Assembly: GCA_027491155.1 (NCBI GenBank)
Contig: JAIXWR010000031.1
Coordinates: forward strand, 28,323-92,322
Direction of reading: 5' to 3'
Length of the DNA: 64,000 nt
Source of the DNA: Verrucomicrobiaceae bacterium
GTDB lineage: Bacteria; Verrucomicrobiota; Verrucomicrobiia; Verrucomicrobiales; Akkermansiaceae
Positions within the stretch are counted from its first letter, which is position 1. Each line of letters begins with the position of its first letter. A model generated the notes under the pieces. That model searched no databases and had not been told where the DNA came from. It worked only from the letters and a program-made list of their open reading frames with translations. Below are positions 44,996-52,332 of the stretch, piece by piece. A program made the position numbers and the translations under genes.

Positions 44996-45736
44996 GTGAC
45001 CGACGACCAACGCGCCAAGTTCAGCCGGGGCCTCGCGCTCTTCGACCTCGACGGCACCCTGATCGCCTGGGACACGCAGGTGCTGTTCTGCGACCACGTG
45101 CTCAAGCAGGAAGGCTGGCGTCGCGCGTACCTGCCCTTTTTCGCGGCCTTCCTCCCGGCGGCGAAGATCCTCGGCGCGGAGGGCATGAAGCGGGTTTTCC
45201 TGAGCTACCTCTGGCGGGTCGACCGGCCGCGGTTGGAAGCCTGGGTCCGCGAGGCGGTGGCGGCTTACGTGCCCGCTCGCTGCTACCCGCCGCTGCTCGA
45301 GCGGCTGAAGCGCCATCAGGACGCCGGCCACCTGACCGTGTTGGCCTCGGCGAGCCCGGAGTACTACGTGAAGGAAGTCGGCCGGGTGCTGGGCTTCGAC
45401 CTTTCCCTCGGCACGCCGGTCGATACCGGCGAGTGCATGCCGCTGCTTCCCGACCTCCGCAACCACAAGGGCGCGGAGAAAGTACGACGTTTGTCGGAGA
45501 TCTTCGGCGCGCCGCCCGGAGGAATCTGGCCGCGGAGCCACGGCTATTCGGACAGCAGCGCGGATCTGCCGATGCTGGCCTGCTGCGAGCGCAACACGCT
45601 GGTGAACCCGTCCGCCCGGATGACCGCCACCGGCGAGGAACGGGGCTGGGAAATCCTCCGTCCGGATAAGCCTTGGCACGGCAAGGCCGGCCATATCCTC
45701 GAAACGGCGCGGCGCGTGACGGGCTTCGGCGCTTGA
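44996..45736 (+). CDS. HAD superfamily IB phosphatase (SerB-like)
   Basis: A 246-residue cytoplasmic phosphatase. Motif I is in LFDLDGTLIAWDT (nucleophile Asp and the +2 Asp). Motif II is the SASPEYY segment, motif III a lysine of the NHKGAEKV stretch, and motif IV GYSDSSADLPML. The IB subgroup with a helical cap includes phosphoserine phosphatases and lysophosphatidate-type phosphatases. The substrate here cannot be told. The start is GTG at 44996, 43 bp after the PmoA-like gene. Confidence 0.87.
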   Translation: MTDDQRAKFSRGLALFDLDGTLIAWDTQVLFCDHVLKQEGWRRAYLPFFAAFLPAAKILGAEGMKRVFLSYLWRVDRPRLEAWVREAVAAYVPARCYPPLLERLKRHQDAGHLTVLASASPEYYVKEVGRVLGFDLSLGTPVDTGECMPLLPDLRNHKGAEKVRRLSEIFGAPPGGIWPRSHGYSDSSADLPMLACCERNTLVNPSARMTATGEERGWEILRPDKPWHGKAGHILETARRVTGFGA

Positions 45737-45793
45737 TCCGGTGTCCTCATTTCCGGCTCGCCAGAGTCGGGCGAATTGCAGGAAACTGCCCCT

Positions 45794-46546
45794 ATGTGTT
45801 GTTTCAGCGGCCCCGTCACCTTCGTCCGCGGCACGCGGATCTTCGCAAGGATCACCGAACCCGGACGGCAGGCGCTCGTCTATCAGATGGAATTCGGCGC
45901 GAAGCAGGACCTTGCGATGATCCTGCCGCTGCCGGTCGCGGCGGGGGCGGACGAGAAGGCGGTGAAGTTCATCGACCTCTCCGGCTACAAGACCTTCTTT
46001 AACGACCTGCGCTCCGGGTTTCCCCGGCCGATCGCCTTGGCCTCCCGCGGCAAATCAGCCCCCGCGGTGGCTGGTGGAGTCCTCGAGGTCAAGCAGGTCG
46101 GCTCCTACGAGGCGTCCTTCGTTCCCGCGGTGAAGGACTTCGAGCGGCTCGATGCCCGCTTCCGCCTGCCCGCGGATTCATGGAAGTCGCTGCCGCAGTA
46201 TGCCGACCACGGGTTCGCGGTCTTCAAGCTGCGCTCCGGCGAGCACGAGGTCCATCCGATGGCCTTCACCTTCCCGACCCGGCATCCCGACAAACTGTTC
46301 TTTCCCACCGTCCACATTCACGATGGCAAGGTGCATGAGGAAGAAGAGTTCGACCACGACCTCTACTGCCAGGTCGTCCGAACCGGCCTCTTCGCGATGA
46401 CCCGATGGGATGAAAGCGACGGACTGGCGAAGTCCTTCACCAAGCCGGAGAAGTCGCAGCAACTGATCGCGCCCGACGCCCACGTTCACTACCGCAGCCT
46501 GGCCGGCAAGATGAAGAACGAGGACATCATCCTCGGGACGGCGTGA
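45794..46546 (+). CDS. Conserved protein of unknown function (MCCFSGPV type)
   Basis: A 250-residue soluble protein without a signal peptide or membrane segment. It starts with MCCFSGPVTFVRGTRIFAR; the two adjacent cysteines are striking. Later motifs are DLSGYKTFFNDLRSGFPRP, FVPAVKDFERLDARFRLP and HPMAFTFPTRHPDKLFFPTVHIHDG. The last has a histidine cluster that could bind metal. I have seen similar proteins called only hypothetical, and give no function. The frame is open from TTG 45776; the ATG at 45794 starts the MCCF motif and is chosen. Confidence 0.75.
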   Translation: MCCFSGPVTFVRGTRIFARITEPGRQALVYQMEFGAKQDLAMILPLPVAAGADEKAVKFIDLSGYKTFFNDLRSGFPRPIALASRGKSAPAVAGGVLEVKQVGSYEASFVPAVKDFERLDARFRLPADSWKSLPQYADHGFAVFKLRSGEHEVHPMAFTFPTRHPDKLFFPTVHIHDGKVHEEEEFDHDLYCQVVRTGLFAMTRWDESDGLAKSFTKPEKSQQLIAPDAHVHYRSLAGKMKNEDIILGTA

Positions 46547-46552
46547 TGAAAA

Positions 46553-46682
46553 TGTAGCGGCGGTCTGTGACCGCCGGTGGCTGTGATGAAATGCCGGAGG
46601 GGCTTCTTCGTCCGTCTGGATGCGGCGGGCATTCGGGGTCGCTTCATTTACAAAGTGCGGCGGTCATAGACCCGCCGCTACA
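46553..46682. repeat. Two inverted palindromic repeats between convergent genes
   Basis: The first copy (46553-46577) reads TGTAGCGGCGGTC-TGT-GACCGCCGG. The second (46657-46682) is nearly its reverse complement: GCGGCGGTC-ATAG then ACCCGCCGCTACA. Each forms its own GGCGGTC/GACCGCC hairpin, and together they form a long inverted pair. The second contains the stop codon of the oxidoreductase gene. They may end transcription from both sides. Confidence 0.65.
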
Positions 46683-48898
46683 TGGATCGAGACCTCGATG
46701 CTCTTGCTCGCCGGGGTGTTGCTGCCTTCCGCGACGTGGCCGGCGGGGACGAGCACGTTGGCTTCCGGGAAATAGGCGGCGGCCATGCCGCGCGGCATGT
46801 CGTAGGGGATGGCGCGGAAGCCGTTCAGGTGGCGCTCGCCGTCGTGCCAGCGGCTCGTGATGTCGATCCGCCCGCCGGGCTTCACGCCGAGCGCGGCGAG
46901 GTCTTCGGCGTTGAGGAACACGATGTCGCGCATGCCGGAAATCCCGCGGTAGCGGTCGTCGAGGCCGTAAACGGTGGTGTTGAACTGGTCGTGGCTGCGC
47001 AGCGTCTGGAGCAGGAAGCGCCCCTCCGCCGCGCGGAAGGCATCGAGCGGCGCGGCGCTGAAGTTCGCCTTGGAATTCGGCGTGTTCCAGACGCGCTCCT
47101 TCGCCGCGTTCGGCAGGTAGAAGCCGCCGGGCCGGCGGACGCGGGCGTTGAAGTCCTCGAAGCCGGGCACCACGGCCTCGATCCAAGTACGGAGCCTGTC
47201 GTAGTCCTCCGCCAGCCAGCGCCAGCGGATGTTCCCGACGTCGCCGAGCACGGCTTCCGCCATGCGGGCGACGATGTCCGGTTCGCTGAGCAATTGATCC
47301 GAGGCCGGTGCCAGCTTGCCTTCGGACGACTGGACGACGCCCATCGAGTTCTCGGTGGTAACGAAGCGCCCGCCATCCCGCTCGCTGCGGCCGAGGCAGG
47401 GCAGGATCAGCGCGCGCCGGCCGTGGATCAGGTGGCTGCGGTTGAGCTTGGTGGCGACGTGGCAGGTCAGCCGGCAGTTCCGCAAGGCGGCGGCGGTGTA
47501 GGCGCTGTCCGGCGTGGCCTGGGCGAAATTCCCGCCGAGGGCGATGAACACTTTGGCGCGGCCGTCGTGCATCGCGTGGATGGAGTCCACGGTGTCGAAG
47601 CCGTGCTTGCGCGGCACCGGCACGTCGGCCTGCTTTTCCAGCGCTGCGAGGAAGGGCTCCGGCATCTTTTCGTAAATCCCCATCGTGCGGTCGCCCTGCA
47701 CGTTGCTGTGGCCGCGGACCGGGCAGAGCCCTGCACCGGGGCGGCCGATCGCGCCGAGCAGCAGGTGGACGTTGGCGATCTCGCGGATGGTGGCGACGGC
47801 GTTGCGGTGCTGGGTCAGGCCCATCGCCCAGCAGGTGATCAGCCGCCTTTCGCCGCCGGCGATCAGAAGCGCGAGGTCCTCGATCTCGTCGCGGCCGATC
47901 CCCGACAGCTCCTCGATCTCCGCCCATGGCGTCGCTTCGAGCAAACTACGATACTCCTCGTAGCCGATGGCGTGATCCCGGATGAAGGATTCGTCCGCCG
48001 CGCCGATGGTGACGAGCGCCTTCGCCAGGCCGCGGAACAGGGCCATGTCGCCGTTGACCCGTACCTGCAGGTAGGTCGAGGCGAGCGGCGTGGCCTTGCC
48101 GAGGATCCCGCGGAGGTGCTGGGGATGGGCGAAGCCGAGCAGGCCGGCTTCCTTCAGCGGATTGACCGCCACGAGACGGGCGCCCTTGCCGACCGCCGCC
48201 TCGAGGGTCGAGAGCATCCGCGGATGATTCGTCCCGGGATTCTGGCCGACGCAGAGGATGACGTCCGCTTCGAGGAAATCGTCGAGCGTGACGGTGCCCT
48301 TGCCGACGCCGACGGCTTCCTTCAAGGCGAGGCCGCTCGATTCGTGGCACATGTTCGAGCAGTCCGGCAGGTTGTTGGTGCCGAAGGCGCGGGCGAACAT
48401 CTGCCACAGGAACGCGGCCTCGTTGCTGGCGCGGCCGGAGGTGTAGAAGACCGCCTCGTCGGGGGAACCGAGCGCGCGAAGTTCTTCCGCCACGATCGCG
48501 AAGGCATCCTCCCAGGTGATGGCCTCGTAATGCGTGGCGTTTTCCCGCAGCAACATCGGCCCGCCCAGGCGGCCCTGGAGATCGTGCCAGGCGTCGCTTT
48601 GCGCCATCAGGTCGGCGATGGAATGCGCGGCAAAGAACTCGCGGCCGAGGGTTTGGGGCATCGCTTCCGAGGCGATCGCCTTGGCACCGTTCTCGCAGAA
48701 CTCGGCGACGGCGCGGTGGCCGTCGGGATCCGGCCAGGCGCAGCTCGGGCAATCGAAACCGCCGGCTTGGTTCAGGCCGAGGAGAGCCTTCGTCCCGCGG
48801 GCCACGCCGGCCTTGCCGAAGACGTGCTGCAGGCTGGAGACGACCGCGGGAATGCCGGCGGCCTGTTCCTTCGGGGCGGTGAATCGGGGTTCGCTCAC
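46664..48898 (-). CDS. ydeP: Molybdopterin oxidoreductase of the FdhF/YdeP family
   Basis: A 744-residue cytoplasmic oxidoreductase of YdeP length. GFDCPSCAWPDP is the family N-terminal cysteine segment. The molybdopterin-binding domains follow: ITWEDAFAIVAEELRAL, LPDCSNMCHESSGLALKEAVGVGKG (where formate dehydrogenases carry Cys or Sec), VGQNPGTNHPRML and GHSNVQGDRTMGIYEKMPE. In E. coli YdeP supports acid resistance, but the electron partner is unknown. The start is GTG at 48898, and it overlaps the stop of the upstream lipoprotein gene by 4 nt. The last codons and the stop come from a palindromic repeat. Confidence 0.9.
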   Translation of the reverse strand: MSEPRFTAPKEQAAGIPAVVSSLQHVFGKAGVARGTKALLGLNQAGGFDCPSCAWPDPDGHRAVAEFCENGAKAIASEAMPQTLGREFFAAHSIADLMAQSDAWHDLQGRLGGPMLLRENATHYEAITWEDAFAIVAEELRALGSPDEAVFYTSGRASNEAAFLWQMFARAFGTNNLPDCSNMCHESSGLALKEAVGVGKGTVTLDDFLEADVILCVGQNPGTNHPRMLSTLEAAVGKGARLVAVNPLKEAGLLGFAHPQHLRGILGKATPLASTYLQVRVNGDMALFRGLAKALVTIGAADESFIRDHAIGYEEYRSLLEATPWAEIEELSGIGRDEIEDLALLIAGGERRLITCWAMGLTQHRNAVATIREIANVHLLLGAIGRPGAGLCPVRGHSNVQGDRTMGIYEKMPEPFLAALEKQADVPVPRKHGFDTVDSIHAMHDGRAKVFIALGGNFAQATPDSAYTAAALRNCRLTCHVATKLNRSHLIHGRRALILPCLGRSERDGGRFVTTENSMGVVQSSEGKLAPASDQLLSEPDIVARMAEAVLGDVGNIRWRWLAEDYDRLRTWIEAVVPGFEDFNARVRRPGGFYLPNAAKERVWNTPNSKANFSAAPLDAFRAAEGRFLLQTLRSHDQFNTTVYGLDDRYRGISGMRDIVFLNAEDLAALGVKPGGRIDITSRWHDGERHLNGFRAIPYDMPRGMAAAYFPEANVLVPAGHVAEGSNTPASKSIEVSIHVAAGL

Positions 48899-49440
48899 TC
48901 CGGCAACCTAACGGCCGATGCGGTTGCGGCAAGGCTGTCCTGGGCAGCTGGAGGCGAGGCCGCGTTTGCGAGGCCCAATCTCTCGAGAATGCCCCGGGGC
49001 TTCGGCTTGCTTTCGCTTTTCTCGAACGCCGGCTTCAGGATGTCCGGTTTGATGTCATCGATTCGCACCTTATGCCTTTGTTTCCCGGTGCGATGAAACT
49101 TGATGAAATCGTAAGCATCGATGTCCGTGCCCGCGAGTTTGCCAGTCAGGATCTCGCCCCGGACATAACAGCCACCCTTTCCGTAGCGAGGGGAGCAGTT
49201 GATTTCGAAGCTCGTGAACTTCATTTTCGTGCCTTTGGTGTAAATCGCTTTCGTGGGAAACATCCCGAAGGGTTTGTATTCGTAGTCGCGGACGAACACG
49301 TAGGGTTTCTCGCGCTCCACATTTCCCCATGCCTTGTCGTCGTAGGTGAGGTCCTTCTCGACTTTGGCCGGCGTCAGAAAGAAGCAGCTGGTCAGGGACA
49401 TGGACAGGCCGACAAGCAGGATGCGGAAGGGAAATTTCAT
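48895..49440 (-). CDS. Lipoprotein of unknown function
   Basis: A 181-residue protein with a type II signal peptide: basic MKFPFR, then a hydrophobic stretch, then lipobox LTSC near residue 19. It is therefore anchored to a membrane by lipidated cysteine. The mature part has basic and aromatic stretches (EREKPYVFVRDYEYKPFGMFPTKAIY) and ends with an Ala/Pro tail. No domain is recognised. It is translationally coupled (GTGA overlap) to the YdeP-type oxidoreductase downstream, which is unusual because that enzyme is cytoplasmic. The A/T content of its N-terminal half is higher than that of its neighbours. Confidence 0.75.
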   Translation of the reverse strand: MKFPFRILLVGLSMSLTSCFFLTPAKVEKDLTYDDKAWGNVEREKPYVFVRDYEYKPFGMFPTKAIYTKGTKMKFTSFEINCSPRYGKGGCYVRGEILTGKLAGTDIDAYDFIKFHRTGKQRHKVRIDDIKPDILKPAFEKSESKPKPRGILERLGLANAASPPAAQDSLAATASAVRLPE

Positions 49441-50031
49441 GGGTTCTATTTGAGGGGAGACTGATGGTCATTCGGTTTCCGGTCAAGGCGCCGCCACCGG
49501 CCGTCGAACCCAACCGAAGGGCAGTCATTCGCGAGAGCATCCGTGGAAACCGGAGCGGCCTCATGGAGTGCGATGGCATGACATCGCTTTGGCTTGTGGT
49601 GAGGGCCGCCCCACCTGCTCGACTTCGGACAGGCTGCGGGGGCAATCCGTGGCCCGCAGACCCAAGCGGCCGTGCTCCCAGTGAAAGCTGCGTCGTGCCG
49701 CAGCAATCCATGGAGTCCCCCGGCCGGTCCGGCCGTCCTCCCGGGGGGTGAGGGGACGGCCGGTTGCAGCTCGCGGTCCGCCAGCGGTCTTCAAGGGGGA
49801 ATCGGATCGTGGCGGCCGTGATTTCGCGTCGGTGACCGGCGGAGGCTGGGAAGGATCGGGGGGACCCCCACCGGCGTTCGACGCGTTTGCCATTCGACAC
49901 CCCGGGCCCGCGGGGTCAATGCGGCGCTTTTTCGGACCGCCGGTGATCGCGCGCAATGGCGCGAAAGGATGGGAATTTGCCGGAAAAGATTCGCTTTCGG
50001 CGGAAGAATACCGAGCTTCCGGGCAAATCGA
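49441..50031. other. 590-bp intergenic region with repeat-like sequence
   Basis: No ORF here looks like a protein. A segment around 49565-49700, containing GCGATGGCATGACATCGC (itself an imperfect palindrome), resembles sequence I associate with intergenic repeats in this phylum. From memory, translated forms of it appear as spurious proteins. Further on, CCGGCCGGTCCGGCCG near 49720 and ACCCCGGGCCCGCGGGGT near 49899 form strong hairpins. The last 60 bases, A/T-richer, should hold the promoter of the peptidase gene. Confidence 0.4.
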
Positions 50032-52137
50032 ATGAGTTCTAAACTTCCCTCACTCCTAAGCATGATGCTTCCCTCGCTCGGCATGGCGGCGGTGATCGAG
50101 TATCCGGCGACCCGGAAGGCCGAAGTGGTCGACGAGATCCACGGGACGAAAGTGCCCGACCCCTACCGCTGGCTGGAGGACGACAACGCGGCCGAAACGA
50201 AGGCCTGGGTGATCGAGCAGAACAAGGTGACCGAGGCATTCCTGAGCAAGCTCCCGAAGCGCGATGCAATCCGCGAACGGCTTTCGGCACTGTGGAATTT
50301 CGAACGCACCGGCGCACCGCAGGAATACGGTGGCAAGTGGTTCTTCACCCACAACAGCGGCCTGCAAAACCAGTCGGTGCTCAAGGTTGCGGACTCGCTC
50401 GACGGGGAAGGCCGGCTGTTGCTCGATCCAAACACGCTTTCAAAGGACGGCACCGTGGCGCTGGCGAATTTCGCGCCGAGCGAGGACGGCAAGCTGCTCG
50501 GCTATTCGATTTCCCGCGGCGGCAGCGATTGGAACGAGATCCTGGTCCGCGACGTCGCGACCGGGAAGGATACCGGCGACCACCTGAAGTGGGTGAAGTT
50601 CAGCGGGATCTCCTGGGCGAAGGACGGCAGCGGCTTTTACTACAGCCGCTACGACGCGCCGCCGGAGGGTGCCGCGTTGACGCAGATGAACGAGTTCCAG
50701 AAGCTCTGCTTCCACAAGATCGGCACGCCGCAGTCCGAGGACGTCGTGATCTACGAGCGTAAGGACAAGCCACGCTGGGGCCTGGGCGGCGGGCTGACGG
50801 AGGACGGGAGGTTCCTCGTGATCCACGTCAGCGAGGGCACCGATCCGAAGAACCGCTTCTTCTACCGCCCGGCCGACGGCGAGCGGGTGATCGAGCTGCT
50901 GGCCGATGCGGATGCGAGCTACGACTTCATCGGCAACGAGGGCAGCGAGTTCTATTTCCGGACCGATCTCGACGCGCCGAGGCACCGGATCATCGCGATC
51001 GACGTCGAGCGTCCGGAGCGCTCCGCGTGGAAGGAGATCGTCCCGCAGTCGGAGCATCTGCTGCAGGAGGCGAGCATGGTCGGCGGCCGGCTGGTGGTGG
51101 AGTATTTGAAGGACGCGAAGAGCGCGGTGACGGTCTTCGATCTCAAGGGCGGGCGGGGCCGCGAGGTGGATCTGCCGGGGATTGGCAGCGCGGGCGGCTT
51201 CGGGGGCCGCAAGGAGGACAAGGAGACCTTTTATCAGTTCACCGGCTTCACCGATCCTGGCGCGATCTACCGCTACGACCTGGCGAGCGGGAAAAGCACG
51301 CTTTGGAAGCGGCCGGCGGTGGGCTTCGACGGTGCTGCGTACGAGACGAAGCAGGTCTTCGCCACCAGCAAGGATGGGACGAAGGTGCCGGTCTTCCTCG
51401 TGCACAAGAAGGGCATCGAGCTGGACGGCTCCCACCGCGTGCTCCTGACCGGTTACGGTGGCTTCAACATCAGCATCACGCCGGGCTTCTCGATCGGCCG
51501 CGCGGTGTGGCTGGAGCGCGGCGGCATCCTCGCCGTGGCGAACCTCCGCGGCGGCGGCGAATACGGCAGCGAATGGCACCTCGCGGGGACCCGGCTGCGG
51601 AAGCAGAACGTCTTCGACGATTTCATCGCGGCGGCCGAATGGCTGGTGAAGGAGAAATACACGGTGCCGGCGAAGCTCGCGATCCAGGGCGGCAGCAACG
51701 GCGGGCTGCTGGTGGGCGCTTGCATGGCGCAGCGACCGGATCTGTTCGGGGCCTGCCTGCCGGCGGTCGGCGTGATGGACATGCTGCGTTTCCACAAGTT
51801 CACCATCGGCTGGGCCTGGGAGAAGGACTATGGCAGCGCCGAGGATCCGGAGGAGTTCAAGGCCTTGCTACGATATTCACCGTATCATGTGCTGAAGCCC
51901 GGGACCCGCTATCCGGCGACCCTGGTCACCACCGCCGACCACGACGACCGGGTGGTGCCGGCGCACAGCTTCAAGTTCGCCGCGCGGCTCCAGGAGTGCC
52001 AGGCGAAGGACGGTCCGCCGGTGCTGATCCGCATCGACACCAGCGCCGGCCACGGCGCGGGGACGGCGCTGTCGAAGATGATCGACAAGACCGCAGACGA
52101 GTGGGCCTTCCTCGAAGCGGTGCTGAGGGGCGGTTGA
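50032..52137 (+). CDS. Prolyl oligopeptidase (S9A family)
   Basis: A 701-residue serine peptidase cleaving after proline in short peptides. The N-terminal domain (about 20-90) has DEIHGTKVPDPYRWLEDD; the beta-propeller spans about 90-420. The C-terminal alpha/beta-hydrolase carries the triad: Ser in IQGGSNGGLLVGA, Asp in TADHDDRVVPAHSFKF, and His in SAGHGAGT. The ATG at 50032 gives a short hydrophobic start (LPSLLSMMLPSLGMAA), possibly a signal peptide for export, which would be unusual but known. The ATG at 49969 is rejected because its extra residues look non-coding. It converges on RNase R. Confidence 0.93.
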   Translation: MSSKLPSLLSMMLPSLGMAAVIEYPATRKAEVVDEIHGTKVPDPYRWLEDDNAAETKAWVIEQNKVTEAFLSKLPKRDAIRERLSALWNFERTGAPQEYGGKWFFTHNSGLQNQSVLKVADSLDGEGRLLLDPNTLSKDGTVALANFAPSEDGKLLGYSISRGGSDWNEILVRDVATGKDTGDHLKWVKFSGISWAKDGSGFYYSRYDAPPEGAALTQMNEFQKLCFHKIGTPQSEDVVIYERKDKPRWGLGGGLTEDGRFLVIHVSEGTDPKNRFFYRPADGERVIELLADADASYDFIGNEGSEFYFRTDLDAPRHRIIAIDVERPERSAWKEIVPQSEHLLQEASMVGGRLVVEYLKDAKSAVTVFDLKGGRGREVDLPGIGSAGGFGGRKEDKETFYQFTGFTDPGAIYRYDLASGKSTLWKRPAVGFDGAAYETKQVFATSKDGTKVPVFLVHKKGIELDGSHRVLLTGYGGFNISITPGFSIGRAVWLERGGILAVANLRGGGEYGSEWHLAGTRLRKQNVFDDFIAAAEWLVKEKYTVPAKLAIQGGSNGGLLVGACMAQRPDLFGACLPAVGVMDMLRFHKFTIGWAWEKDYGSAEDPEEFKALLRYSPYHVLKPGTRYPATLVTTADHDDRVVPAHSFKFAARLQECQAKDGPPVLIRIDTSAGHGAGTALSKMIDKTADEWAFLEAVLRGG

Positions 52138-52148
52138 TGCGCCGGTCC

Positions 52149-52332
52149 GGGCCGGAGGCCACCGGGTGCGCGAACCGAGCGCAGCGAGATGGTCCGACTG
52201 GATTCGATCCTGAAACTCGGACAACGCTCCGCCCCGCAGAAGCACGGGAGGTTCACACTTCGGCGATGCGGGTTTGAATGAGCGGCGGGCTCCGGGGACC
52301 GCTCTGCGGGCCGGAGGCCGCGCACCCGGTGG
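52149..52332. repeat. Long-range inverted and direct repeats between convergent genes
   Basis: GGGCCGGAGGCC occurs at 52149-52160 and again at 52308-52319. CCACCGGGTGCGCG (52159-52172) and CGCGCACCCGGTGG (52319-52332) are perfect 14-nt inverted arms 146 bases apart. The right arm ends directly before the RNase R stop. The middle holds no gene. Confidence 0.65.

Noticed and set aside
49748..50035. 95-codon ORF upstream of the prolyl oligopeptidase
   Set aside because: Composition is driven by GC-rich hairpins; no homology or ribosome-binding site is evident.
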